From JARRPM01 sp963792815 (GTDB lineage Bacteria > Pseudomonadota > Gammaproteobacteria > Pseudomonadales > Halieaceae): DNA of 64,000 bases. The notes under the pieces are model-generated. The model made no database searches, was not told where the DNA came from, and saw only the letters and a program-made list of their open reading frames with translations. The stretch spans positions 186,001-250,000 of the forward strand of contig CAWBXR010000003.1 of NCBI GenBank assembly GCA_963792815.1, given 5' to 3'. Shown in pieces: positions 36,483-44,447 of the stretch. Position numbers and translations under genes: made by a program. Numbering within the stretch: position 1 is the first letter of the stretch; every line of letters begins with the position of its first letter.

Positions 36483-37061
36483 CTATTGTTCGAGGAAGTT
36501 GCGCAGCAGGTCGTGGCCGTGCGCGGTGAGAATCGACTCGGGGTGAAACTGGACACCTTCGATCGCCAGCTCCCGATGGCGCAGCCCCATGATCTCGTCG
36601 ATCTCGCCCGCCTCCGTGGCGGTCCAGGCAGTAATTTCCAGGCAGTCGGGCAGGCTCTCCTTCTCCACCACCAGCGAATGGTAACGGGTGGCCTCAAAGG
36701 GTTCGCTCAGGCCCCGAAAAACGCCTTCCCCCCGGTGGTGTATCGGCGAGGTCTTGCCGTGCATGACCTTGCGCGCCCGCACCACCTTGCCGCCAAACAC
36801 CTGGCCGATACTCTGGTGGCCCAGGCATATCCCCAGGATGGGAACCACGCCCGCGTAGGCCTCGATCACCGCCATCGAGATACCCGCCTCATTGGGCGTG
36901 CACGGACCGGGCGAAATCACGATCTTTTCCGGTGCCAGCGCCTTGATATCGGCCACCGCAATCTCGTCGTTACGCACCACCCGCACCTCGGCCCCCAGCT
37001 CGCCGAGGTACTGCACCACGTTGTAGGTGAAGGAGTCGTAATTATCGATCATCAGCAGCAT
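36483..37061 (-). CDS. trpG: Anthranilate synthase glutaminase component
   Basis: Type 1 glutamine amidotransferase that supplies ammonia to TrpE. Read from its own ATG it is 192 aa: MIDNYDSFTYNVVQYLG, the oxyanion loop SPGPCTPNEAG, the nucleophile Cys in LGICLGHQSIGQVFGG (~residue 79) and the His-Glu of GVQFHPESILT (~residues 171-173). GGGAGG lies seven bases before this ATG, a strong ribosome site, which argues that trpG is translated as a separate protein although the trpE frame runs straight into it. Confidence 0.93.
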   Translation of the reverse strand: MLLMIDNYDSFTYNVVQYLGELGAEVRVVRNDEIAVADIKALAPEKIVISPGPCTPNEAGISMAVIEAYAGVVPILGICLGHQSIGQVFGGKVVRARKVMHGKTSPIHHRGEGVFRGLSEPFEATRYHSLVVEKESLPDCLEITAWTATEAGEIDEIMGLRHRELAIEGVQFHPESILTAHGHDLLRNFLEQ

Positions 37062-38549
37062 GTTCAGTCCTCCCGTTCCAAGTACCATCGAGGCCGCCCG
37101 GAACACCGCCCGCGCCTTGTTCTGGGTTTCCTTCCACTCCAGCCGGGGCACCGAGTCCGCCACTACGCCGCCGCCGGCCTGCACATACAGCCGGCCGTCC
37201 TTGATCACGGCGGTGCGGATGGCGATGGCCGTGTCCATATCCCCGGCCCAGGAGATGTAACCCACCGCGCCGCCGTAGACACCGCGCTTGACCGGCTCCA
37301 GTTCGTCGATGATTTCCATGGCGCGGATCTTCGGAGCGCCACTGAGGGTTCCCGCCGGCAGCGTGGCACGCAGCACATCGATGGCGGTCTTTCCCGGCAG
37401 CAGGCGGCCGGTAACATTGGACACGATATGCATGACGTGGGAGTAACGCTCCACTACCATTTTGTCCGACAGCACCACCGAGCCGGTCTCGGCGATGCGG
37501 CCGACGTCATTGCGGCCCAGGTCGATCAGCATCAGGTGCTCGGCGATCTCTTTCGGGTCAGCCAGCAGTTCCGCCTCCAGCGCCGCGTCCTCCTCCTCGG
37601 ACCGCCCCCGGCGGCGGGTACCCGCGATGGGGCGCACTGTCACCAGGCCGTGTTCCAGCCGGGCGAGAATTTCCGGGGAGGAGCCGACGATATGAAAATC
37701 CTCCAGGTCGAGGAAATACATATAGGGCGACGGATTGAGATTGCGCAGGGCGCGGTAGAGATTGAGCGGTGGTGCATCGAAAGGAATACTCATGCGCCGG
37801 GAGGGCACGACCTGCATCACGTCCCCCGCCAGCACATACTCCTTCACCCGCTCCACAGCCGCTTCGTACTGGGCCTGGCTGAAATCCGATTCGGCCTGCT
37901 GTTCCAGCTCATCACTGCCCGCCGCGGCCAGCGATACCTCGGGCAGCGGAGTCATCGGCTGCCGCAGGCGGGATACCAGTTCACCCAGGCGCTCCTGGGC
38001 CAGCTCCAGGGCATTCTCAAGCCCCGGGTCCGCGTTGACCACCAGGCGGATCGTGCCCGCCAGGTTGTCGAACACCAGCACCTCTTCCGACACCATCAGC
38101 AGGATATCCGGGGTACCCAGCCGGTCGGGAGGCGCACTCGCAGCCAGCCGCGGCTCGACGAAGCGCACCGTGTCGTAGGCGAAATAGCCCACCAGCCCGC
38201 CGTGGAAAACCGGCAGGTCTTCCCGCGGCGCGGTGCGGTAGCTGCGCTGGAACTCCTCGGCAAAAGCCAGCGGATCGTCCACTTCCTGCTCTTGCGCCAG
38301 CGCGCCGTCCACCCAGACCTCCGCCCGGTGGCCGAACACTTTCAGCACGGTGCGACAGGGCAGCCCGATGATGGAATAGCGACCCCATTTCTCCCCGCCC
38401 TGGACGGACTCGAAGAAGTAGGAGTAGGCACCCTCCGCCAGCTTGCGGTAGGTACTGATGGGGGTTTCCAGGTCGGCCAGCACTTCGGTACTGACAGGTA
38501 TACGGTTGTAGTCTTGTGCCGCCAGCGCGGCAAAGTCTTGCGAATTCAT
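36483..38549 (-). CDS. trpE: Anthranilate synthase component I, frame continuous with trpG
   Basis: Converts chorismate to anthranilate. The TrpE part spans ~residues 1-496 of a 688-aa open frame: LLPGKTAIDVLRATLPAGTL with GAPKIRAMEIIDELE, AIRTAVIKDG and the end AGGGVVADSVPRLEW. The sequence runs without a stop into TrpG. Natural TrpE-TrpG fusions exist in some bacteria, but here trpG has its own strong ribosome site, and one base removed near 37078-37081 (CTTGG to CTGG on the coding strand) would end TrpE with VLERED and a TGA two bases before the trpG ATG, giving 494 aa. So the fusion may be an indel artefact. GAGGATAACCC precedes the start; a candidate leader peptide lies upstream. Confidence 0.88.
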   Translation of the reverse strand: MNSQDFAALAAQDYNRIPVSTEVLADLETPISTYRKLAEGAYSYFFESVQGGEKWGRYSIIGLPCRTVLKVFGHRAEVWVDGALAQEQEVDDPLAFAEEFQRSYRTAPREDLPVFHGGLVGYFAYDTVRFVEPRLAASAPPDRLGTPDILLMVSEEVLVFDNLAGTIRLVVNADPGLENALELAQERLGELVSRLRQPMTPLPEVSLAAAGSDELEQQAESDFSQAQYEAAVERVKEYVLAGDVMQVVPSRRMSIPFDAPPLNLYRALRNLNPSPYMYFLDLEDFHIVGSSPEILARLEHGLVTVRPIAGTRRRGRSEEEDAALEAELLADPKEIAEHLMLIDLGRNDVGRIAETGSVVLSDKMVVERYSHVMHIVSNVTGRLLPGKTAIDVLRATLPAGTLSGAPKIRAMEIIDELEPVKRGVYGGAVGYISWAGDMDTAIAIRTAVIKDGRLYVQAGGGVVADSVPRLEWKETQNKARAVFRAASMVLGTGGLNMLLMIDNYDSFTYNVVQYLGELGAEVRVVRNDEIAVADIKALAPEKIVISPGPCTPNEAGISMAVIEAYAGVVPILGICLGHQSIGQVFGGKVVRARKVMHGKTSPIHHRGEGVFRGLSEPFEATRYHSLVVEKESLPDCLEITAWTATEAGEIDEIMGLRHRELAIEGVQFHPESILTAHGHDLLRNFLEQ

Positions 38550-38601
38550 GGGTTATCCTCGGAGCGTGAATGTGCGTATTCGGGTCGTGGCAAAGCCCTG
38601 G

Positions 38602-38631
38602 CTACCATCGCCAGCAGGTGACCTCGCGCAT
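38602..38631 (-). CDS. trpL: Candidate trp leader peptide
   Basis: A nine-codon frame, MREVTCWRW, ends 52 bp before trpE and carries two Trp codons close to its stop, as in attenuation leaders. Its ATG lies inside an 8-bp hairpin (gcatcgac/gtcgatgc, 38628-38648), and another hairpin (tgctgt/acagca, 38659-38674) lies just upstream. No good ribosome site and no clear downstream terminator with a T-run are seen, so this is a candidate only. Confidence 0.4.
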   Translation of the reverse strand: MREVTCWRW

Positions 38632-38822
38632 CGACAGCAGGTCGATGCTGTTACGCACTGCTGTAGACACAGCATTCTCCAGGAATCGGGGACTGCCTAT
38701 TGTACATACGGGGCTGTGGTTGGCAAACAAACCGCCCAAAAGAACTGCTCTCACGGGACATGCATTTTCTCTGTTATATATCTGGATCTCGCTTTTTCCA
38801 CGTGTAGGATAGTTCCATTCAC

Positions 38823-38971
38823 GGCAGGAATCCGGGTATGTCCTGGCTCCATGGCCGCGCCCCTCCGGGGTGCCCTCAGTCGGTCAGGAGCCTTAAAGCG
38901 CTACGCTGTCTCCTTCCACTCCCTCGGCGCTGGCCTTTAACATTCCGCCAGGACATACCCGGATCCCTGCC
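38823..38971 (+). repeat. Structured repeat element, copy A
   Basis: A 149-nt element bounded by a 24-bp terminal inverted repeat (38823-38846 with 38948-38971, 23 of 24 matching). The core contains small hairpins CCCC-TCC-GGGG and AGCG-CTA-CGCT. The central 57 nt (38873-38929) match the reverse complement of 39089-39145 at 52 positions, and similarity extends over nearly all of the core. The terminal stem has a different sequence from that of copy B. It lies in the 707-bp gap between trpE and rpe where Pseudomonas has gph. The other parts of that gap hold the trp leader region and nothing else I can name. Confidence 0.75.
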
Positions 38972-39045
38972 TTGTATCGAGCGTATAAACCAAACTCAAA
39001 ACCGCAGTGGCGGTGCTATTGCAATCTTGTTGGATTGAACTTAAT

Positions 39046-39197
39046 GCGGTGGGGGGCGGGGGTTGCCTCGCGGAACGTAAAAGGCGCACGCCGAGGGAGT
39101 GGAGCGAGACAGCGAAGCGCTTTAAGGCTCGCGACCGACTGAGGGAAGCCCGGAGGGCCGCAGCCGTGGAGCGAGGCAGCCCCCCGCTCTCCGCCGC
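39046..39197 (-). repeat. Structured repeat element, copy B (inverted)
   Basis: A 152-nt copy in opposite orientation to copy A, 74 nt away. Its ends (39046-39071 and 39171-39197) pair over about 25 bp with a few wobbles and one bulge, but their sequence is unrelated to the stem of copy A. In the core, the first small hairpin reads GCCC-TCC-GGGC where copy A has CCCC-TCC-GGGG, a compensatory change, and AGCG-CTT-CGCT keeps the second. This points to selection on structure, or to insertion of a core into different palindromic targets. Confidence 0.75.
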
Positions 39198-39256
39198 GAA
39201 TGGAACAGCAAATTACCGCATAAATAAGCAGTTGAATTACGAATTTTCCAGGCAAA

Positions 39257-39925
39257 TCAAACCGAAGCCAACTGCGCCCGCATCTCCGCGATCACCGCCT
39301 TGTAATCCGGCTGGTTGAAAATAGCCGAGCCGGCAACAAAGGTGTCTGCCCCGGCGGCGGCGATCTCCGCGATATTCTTCGGCGTGACGCCACCGTCGAT
39401 CTCCAGGCGGATATCGAAGCCGGAGGCGTCGATGAGGGCGCGGGCCTCGCGCAATTTGTCCAGGGTGGCGGGAATGAAGGACTGGCCGCCGAAACCCGGG
39501 TTGACCGACATCAGCAGCACCATGTCCACCTTGTCCAGCACGTACTTCAGCGCGTCCAGGCCCAGGTGCGGGTTGAAAACCAGGCCGGATTTACAGCCCG
39601 CATCGCGAATCATCTGCAGCGAGCGATCCACATGGGTGGAGGCGTCGGGGTGGAAGGTGATGTAGCTGGCGCCGGCGTTGGCGAAGTCGCCGATCAGCTG
39701 GTCGACCGGGCTGACCATCAGGTGCACGTCGATAGGGGCGGTCACGCCGTGCTTGCGCAGGGCGCTGCATACCATGGGCCCGATGGTGAGGTTGGGCACA
39801 TAGTGGTTGTCCATCACGTCGAAGTGGACGATATCGGCCCCGGCGGCCAGCACAGCATCGACCTCCTCGCCCAGGCGGGCAAAGTTGGCGGACAGGATGG
39901 AGGGGGCTATCAGGAAGTCCGGCAT
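39257..39925 (-). CDS. rpe: Ribulose-phosphate 3-epimerase
   Basis: Interconverts ribulose-5-phosphate and xylulose-5-phosphate in the pentose phosphate pathway. The 222-aa TIM barrel has APSILSANFARLGEE, HFDVMDNHYVPNLTIGP with the metal-binding His and catalytic Asp, MSVNPGFGGQSFI and LEIDGGVTPKNI. In many gammaproteobacteria it precedes gph and trpE; gph is missing here. Confidence 0.96.
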   Translation of the reverse strand: MPDFLIAPSILSANFARLGEEVDAVLAAGADIVHFDVMDNHYVPNLTIGPMVCSALRKHGVTAPIDVHLMVSPVDQLIGDFANAGASYITFHPDASTHVDRSLQMIRDAGCKSGLVFNPHLGLDALKYVLDKVDMVLLMSVNPGFGGQSFIPATLDKLREARALIDASGFDIRLEIDGGVTPKNIAEIAAAGADTFVAGSAIFNQPDYKAVIAEMRAQLASV

Positions 39926-39957
39926 GATGGGCTCCAGGTCATGGTGGGGGCGCTATT

Positions 39958-40662
39958 CTAACGGCTAACAGTTCGGGGTACACGGCCCGATTGCAGGGCG
40001 GCATCGAGCTTGCGCAGGCGCTCGGGGGTGCCCACGTCTTCCCAGTGCCCGGGGTAGTGTTCCGCGCTGAGACAGCCCCGGCGCAGGGTAGCATCCAGCA
40101 GTGGCCGCAGGGGCAGTTTGCCCGGAGTCATGCCGGCAAAGAATGCCGGGGTGTAAACCCCTACCCCGGCGTAGGTGAAGCCGTTGGCCCCCGGCGCCAG
40201 CTCCCGCACAAAGCCCTGGCTGTCGAGCGCAAAATCGCCGCGCGGGTGCTGGGCCGGGTTGTTCACCATCACCAGGTGGGCGATTGCCGGCGGGGCCGGG
40301 GTAAACCCCGCCAGTCGCTCAAACGGGTAGTCGAGCCAGACATCGCCATTGACCACCAGGAAAGGCCCGTCACCCAGCAGGTGCAGGGCATTGAAAATGC
40401 CTCCCGCGGTCTCCAGTGGCTCCGCCTCCGGGGAATAGCTGATGGAGACGCCCCAGCGGCTGCCGTCGCCGCAATAATCCACAATCTGCTGCGCCAGGTG
40501 CGACACATTGATGACCAGTTCGACGAACCCGGCCCGCGCCAGGCGCTCGATATGGTGGGCGATCAGCGGACTGCCACCGACCTGCAACAGGGGTTTGGGT
40601 GTGTGATCGGTCAGGGGCCGCATGCGCTCGCCGACACCGGCCGCCAGAATCATGGCTTTCAC
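39958..40662 (-). CDS. murU: N-acetylmuramate 1-phosphate uridylyltransferase
   Basis: A nucleotidyltransferase of 234 aa that makes UDP-MurNAc from MurNAc-1-phosphate in peptidoglycan recycling. The N-terminal ILAAGVGERMRPLTDHTPKP (glycine-rich loop and Lys) and VVNGDVWLDYPF with its metal-binding Asp are visible. It overlaps the upstream amgK gene by 4 nt (ATGA). The pair AmgK-MurU is the Pseudomonas-type bypass of de novo UDP-MurNAc synthesis, known to lower fosfomycin sensitivity. Confidence 0.9.
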   Translation of the reverse strand: MKAMILAAGVGERMRPLTDHTPKPLLQVGGSPLIAHHIERLARAGFVELVINVSHLAQQIVDYCGDGSRWGVSISYSPEAEPLETAGGIFNALHLLGDGPFLVVNGDVWLDYPFERLAGFTPAPPAIAHLVMVNNPAQHPRGDFALDSQGFVRELAPGANGFTYAGVGVYTPAFFAGMTPGKLPLRPLLDATLRRGCLSAEHYPGHWEDVGTPERLRKLDAALQSGRVPRTVSR

Positions 40663-41711
40663 GCGCTGACACTCCAGGCCTGGCGGGCGATGAGCGGTGA
40701 CAGCCGGGCATCGAACCAGCGCTGGAACTCGGCGAATACCGGGTCCTCGCCGGCGTACCTGGCGCTGATTTCCTGCACATAGCTGATCACCAGCGGGAGA
40801 TCATCCAGGTACGCGGACTTGCCATCGCGCAGGTACAGACGCGCAAATGTCCCCAGCACCTTGATATGCCGCTGCAGGCCCATCAGGTCGAACCAGCGCT
40901 GGAAACAGTCCGGCTCGGCCGCGCCGGGCAAGCCCCTGGCCAGCAACAGGCCCCGGTACGCGCAAACCCACTGTTGCACCCTGGCGGGGGGCCACTGGAT
41001 ATAGCAATCGCGCAACAGGGACACCAGGTCGTAGGTGACAGGGCCGAGCACCGCATCCTGGAAATCGATAACGCCGAGGCTGCCGTCTGCCTGGGGCATG
41101 AGGTTGCGGCTGTGAAAGTCCCGGTGCACCAGCACCCGTGGCTGCTCCAGCGCACTGGCGACCAGCTTGTCGAAGGTCGCACCCAGCAGCCTCTCCTCGT
41201 CGCCTGCCAGCGGCTGGCCCAGCAGGGCGCTGACGAACCAGGCGGGAAAACGGCTGAGCTCCTCGCGCAGCAGGGCCTCGTCATAGGCCGGGAGGGCGAT
41301 GGCACTGGTGTCGATGGCTGCTATCTGCAGCAGCAACTGCATGGCGTCGCGATAGGGTTCGGTTGCGGAGCCGGCCTGCAGGCTGGAGAGCAACAGGCGG
41401 TCACCCAGGTCCCCGAGGGCCAGGTAACCCCGTTCAAGGTCGGCCGCATACAGCGCCGGCACAGCGACGCCAGCTCCAGCCAACAGCTCGCGCACCGCCA
41501 GAAATGCCTGGTTTTTCTCGGTGGCGGGCGGCGAGTCCACCAGTATATAGCTGCAGCCGCCGATGCGGGCGCGAAAGTAACGCCGATTGCTGGCGTCACC
41601 GGCCACCACGGACAGCTCGGGCCGGGGCCCCGCTGCGTCGGGCGCCAGGACCGACAGCGCCCAGTTCAATAACTCAGCTGGCGGGGGACGGGGCGTCACT
41701 TGGCTCTCCAC
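40659..41711 (-). CDS. amgK: N-acetylmuramate/N-acetylglucosamine anomeric kinase
   Basis: A 350-aa aminoglycoside-phosphotransferase-fold kinase that phosphorylates the anomeric position of MurNAc or GlcNAc. The catalytic loop VHRDFHSRNLM (~residue 190) and the following metal-binding VIDFQDAVLG are intact. It is translationally coupled to murU and divergent from lptD over 75 bp, the same arrangement as in Pseudomonas. Confidence 0.9.
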   Translation of the reverse strand: MESQVTPRPPPAELLNWALSVLAPDAAGPRPELSVVAGDASNRRYFRARIGGCSYILVDSPPATEKNQAFLAVRELLAGAGVAVPALYAADLERGYLALGDLGDRLLLSSLQAGSATEPYRDAMQLLLQIAAIDTSAIALPAYDEALLREELSRFPAWFVSALLGQPLAGDEERLLGATFDKLVASALEQPRVLVHRDFHSRNLMPQADGSLGVIDFQDAVLGPVTYDLVSLLRDCYIQWPPARVQQWVCAYRGLLLARGLPGAAEPDCFQRWFDLMGLQRHIKVLGTFARLYLRDGKSAYLDDLPLVISYVQEISARYAGEDPVFAEFQRWFDARLSPLIARQAWSVSA

Positions 41712-41786
41712 TTGGAATAATTGACGGACAAGGGCGGGGCGATGCTTTAGAATCCGCGTTTAACCCGCGCACATGCTCTGACATAA

Positions 41787-44447
41787 ATGATATCTGACTT
41801 TGCCAGACTACTCGCCCGCACGCTGCATTTTTCAGCGCCTGCGGCGGCCCTCCTGATCAGTTTCACGATATCGCTCCCGGTACTGGCAAAGAATAACAAG
41901 CATGTGGCCTGCACGGCCAATGAAAGCGGCGACGGCTGGGTCTGCAGTACAGGAGCAGCTGCTGCAGCCCCGTCGCCTGAAGCCGCACCGGCGGCGGAGC
42001 CTGCTCCGGCAGCAGCGCCGAAACCCCGGGCCACAGCGGTGCCGGCGGCAGCAGCGGTACCGGCCGCCGCATCCGTTGCGGCCAAAGCAGCTGCCCCCCC
42101 TGCCGCACCCACTCCTGCTGCTACCGCACCTGCGCCCGCTGCTACAGCAGCGCCTGTCGCAGCAGCCCCCCTCGCCGAACAGCCGCTGGACTGGGCGCCG
42201 ATCAGCGAGGTTCCTGCGGGATTGCGAGACCTCGATTGCCAGTTGTGCGAAGGCCGCTACATGGACCCGCTGGCGGACGAGGACCAGGACGCCGACCCCG
42301 AGCTGGCTGACATAGAGGCCAACGCCGCCAGCACCGAGCTGCAGGGAGACCTGGTGCGCTTCTACGGCGGGGTCGAGGTCAGCCAGGGTTACCGACGTTT
42401 GCAGGGCGATGAGGCCACCGTCAATCGCGAGACGGGGGAGGCCGTGCTCACCGGCAACGTGACACTGCGGGAACCGGGCATCCTGTTGAAGGGAACCCGT
42501 GCCGACATATTTTCCGAAACGGGGGAAGCGACCCTCGAGAACAGCCAATTCGTGCTTCACGGGGACCACCTGCGGGGAACCGCCGCCCTGCTGGAGCGGG
42601 ATGCCGACGGGCTCATCCATGTCAGCGACGGCAGCTTCAGTTACTGCCCCCCCGGCAATGAAGACTGGCTGATCCGGGCCGAGACAATCGACCTCGACCT
42701 GGTTGAAGGCCTGGGCACCGCCCGCGATGCGACGGTGGATATCGCCGGACTGCCCGTGTTCTATACGCCCTGGCTGCAGTTTCCCCTGGACGACCGCCGC
42801 CGCACGGGCCTGCTGTGGCCTGATTTCGGCAACGACAGCACCGGCGGCCTCGACATAACAGCCCCCATCTACATTAACCTGGCGCCAAACTACGACGCGC
42901 TCTACTCGCCGCGCTACATCCAGGAGAGAGGGCTCAACAACGAGCTCAAACTGCGCTACCTGAACAGATACCTGGGCTACTGGGAAGTCGGCGGCACCTA
43001 TATGAACAGCGACAAGCGCTACCGGGACCAGATCCCCGAAGGCAAGAGCGATGACCGCTGGCTGACAATTGTCCGCCAGAATGGCCTGGTCGACCAGCGC
43101 TGGCGCTCCAGGATCGACTACAGCAAGGCCAGTGACGTCGACTACATGAAAGACCTGGAAACCTCCAGCCTCACGGCGCAACGTCGCACCAGCCTGTTGC
43201 AAATGGGGTCCCTGGACTACCTGGGCGACAGCTGGCTGGTAAACCTCGACGTGGAGCAATACCAGTCGCTGGCGGATGACATTAACGACGTCTACAAAAA
43301 GCTGCCCCAGCTCACTGCCCAGTACCGCAGCAGCGGCACACCCTTTGAGTTGCAGCCCATCCTGCTGGCCCAGTATTCCAATTTCGGCGCCGATGAAAAC
43401 GTGGTGACCGGTGAGCGCGTTTACTCTGAAGCCGGTGTTGCTTTCCCGATGAACTGGTCCTACGGTTTCCTCAAGCCGACGGCCAAGTACCGGCAGTTGT
43501 ATTACGAACTGAGCGATGCCGAATTTTATACCAACAACAGCCCCTCAACCGGCTCTGCCATGGGCAGCCTGGACAGCGGCCTGTATTTTGAACGGGAAAC
43601 CAGCTTTGCCGGTGAGGGCCTGCTGCAGACCCTGGAGCCCAGGTTGTACTACCTGTACTCCAGCAATGAAAACCAGGAAGACCAGCCCGACTTCGACAGC
43701 GCCGAGCTCACATTCTCCTACAACCAGCTGTTTCGCGAGACCCGCTTCTCGGGCCACGACCGGATTGACGATGCCAACCGCCTGTCGGTGGGTGTCGGCT
43801 CGCAATTTATCGATTCAGAGAACGGCCAGAAATTGCTGGGGGCAAATATTGGCCAGATCTTTTATTTCAGCGACCGCAAGGTTCGCCTGCTCCCGGGCGC
43901 CGAGCCACTGGATGAATCCAGCTCTGAAATCGCCGCCGACCTGAGCTTCACCCCCGACAGCCACCTGAGCTTTCGCACCGACATGGTGTATGACCCCCAC
44001 GACGGCGACATGGACTCCGCCAACGTCCTGGCCGGCTATACCATGGACAACGGCGCCATATTCAACCTGGGCTACTCCTACAATCAGCCGCTACAACAGT
44101 CCCGCCTGCAGGCGGAAACCGAGCAGGCGACCGCCTCGACCTACCTGCCGGTATACACTAACTGGCGGCTGTTCGGCGCTATCAACTACAGCCTGATCGA
44201 CAACCAGGCGATCGAGCAGATGATAGGGGCCGAGTATGAAAACTGCTGCTGGATCGTGCGCCTGATGCACCTGCGCTATTACGACAACGATACCTCGGGC
44301 TTTTTCCCCGATTTCGACAATCCGGACCTGGAACAAGACCACACAACACAGGTCCAATTCGTGCTCAAGGGCATGGGCGGCTTCGGCAGTCGCATCACCA
44401 ACATTCTTGAAGATATGATCAGAGGATATAAAGAGCGTGAATATTAG
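41787..44447 (+). CDS. lptD: LPS assembly outer-membrane protein LptD
   Basis: Inserts lipopolysaccharide into the outer leaflet with LptE. The 886-aa precursor has a signal sequence to about residue 34, a Cys-containing start, a long Ala/Pro-rich linker (~residues 55-130), a periplasmic jelly-roll (LptA-like) domain (~180-320) and a C-terminal 26-strand barrel. Cysteines for the essential disulfides are visible as DLDCQLC (~150) and YENCCW (~805). The low-complexity linker is longer than in E. coli but similar tails occur in Pseudomonas. It overlaps surA by 11 nt. Confidence 0.95.
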   Translation: MISDFARLLARTLHFSAPAAALLISFTISLPVLAKNNKHVACTANESGDGWVCSTGAAAAAPSPEAAPAAEPAPAAAPKPRATAVPAAAAVPAAASVAAKAAAPPAAPTPAATAPAPAATAAPVAAAPLAEQPLDWAPISEVPAGLRDLDCQLCEGRYMDPLADEDQDADPELADIEANAASTELQGDLVRFYGGVEVSQGYRRLQGDEATVNRETGEAVLTGNVTLREPGILLKGTRADIFSETGEATLENSQFVLHGDHLRGTAALLERDADGLIHVSDGSFSYCPPGNEDWLIRAETIDLDLVEGLGTARDATVDIAGLPVFYTPWLQFPLDDRRRTGLLWPDFGNDSTGGLDITAPIYINLAPNYDALYSPRYIQERGLNNELKLRYLNRYLGYWEVGGTYMNSDKRYRDQIPEGKSDDRWLTIVRQNGLVDQRWRSRIDYSKASDVDYMKDLETSSLTAQRRTSLLQMGSLDYLGDSWLVNLDVEQYQSLADDINDVYKKLPQLTAQYRSSGTPFELQPILLAQYSNFGADENVVTGERVYSEAGVAFPMNWSYGFLKPTAKYRQLYYELSDAEFYTNNSPSTGSAMGSLDSGLYFERETSFAGEGLLQTLEPRLYYLYSSNENQEDQPDFDSAELTFSYNQLFRETRFSGHDRIDDANRLSVGVGSQFIDSENGQKLLGANIGQIFYFSDRKVRLLPGAEPLDESSSEIAADLSFTPDSHLSFRTDMVYDPHDGDMDSANVLAGYTMDNGAIFNLGYSYNQPLQQSRLQAETEQATASTYLPVYTNWRLFGAINYSLIDNQAIEQMIGAEYENCCWIVRLMHLRYYDNDTSGFFPDFDNPDLEQDHTTQVQFVLKGMGGFGSRITNILEDMIRGYKEREY

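Noticed and set aside
35211..38621. 1136-codon open frame on the plus strand over the trp operon
   Set aside because: It is antisense to trpC, trpD, trpG and trpE, which are all recognisable; the frame is a by-product of high GC content.
38838..39038. Short open frames through the paired repeats, with alike peptides from both copies (PQSV-x-SLKALRCL)
   Set aside because: Similarity follows from the DNA repeat; differences include non-synonymous changes and there is no ribosome site, so structure is the better explanation.
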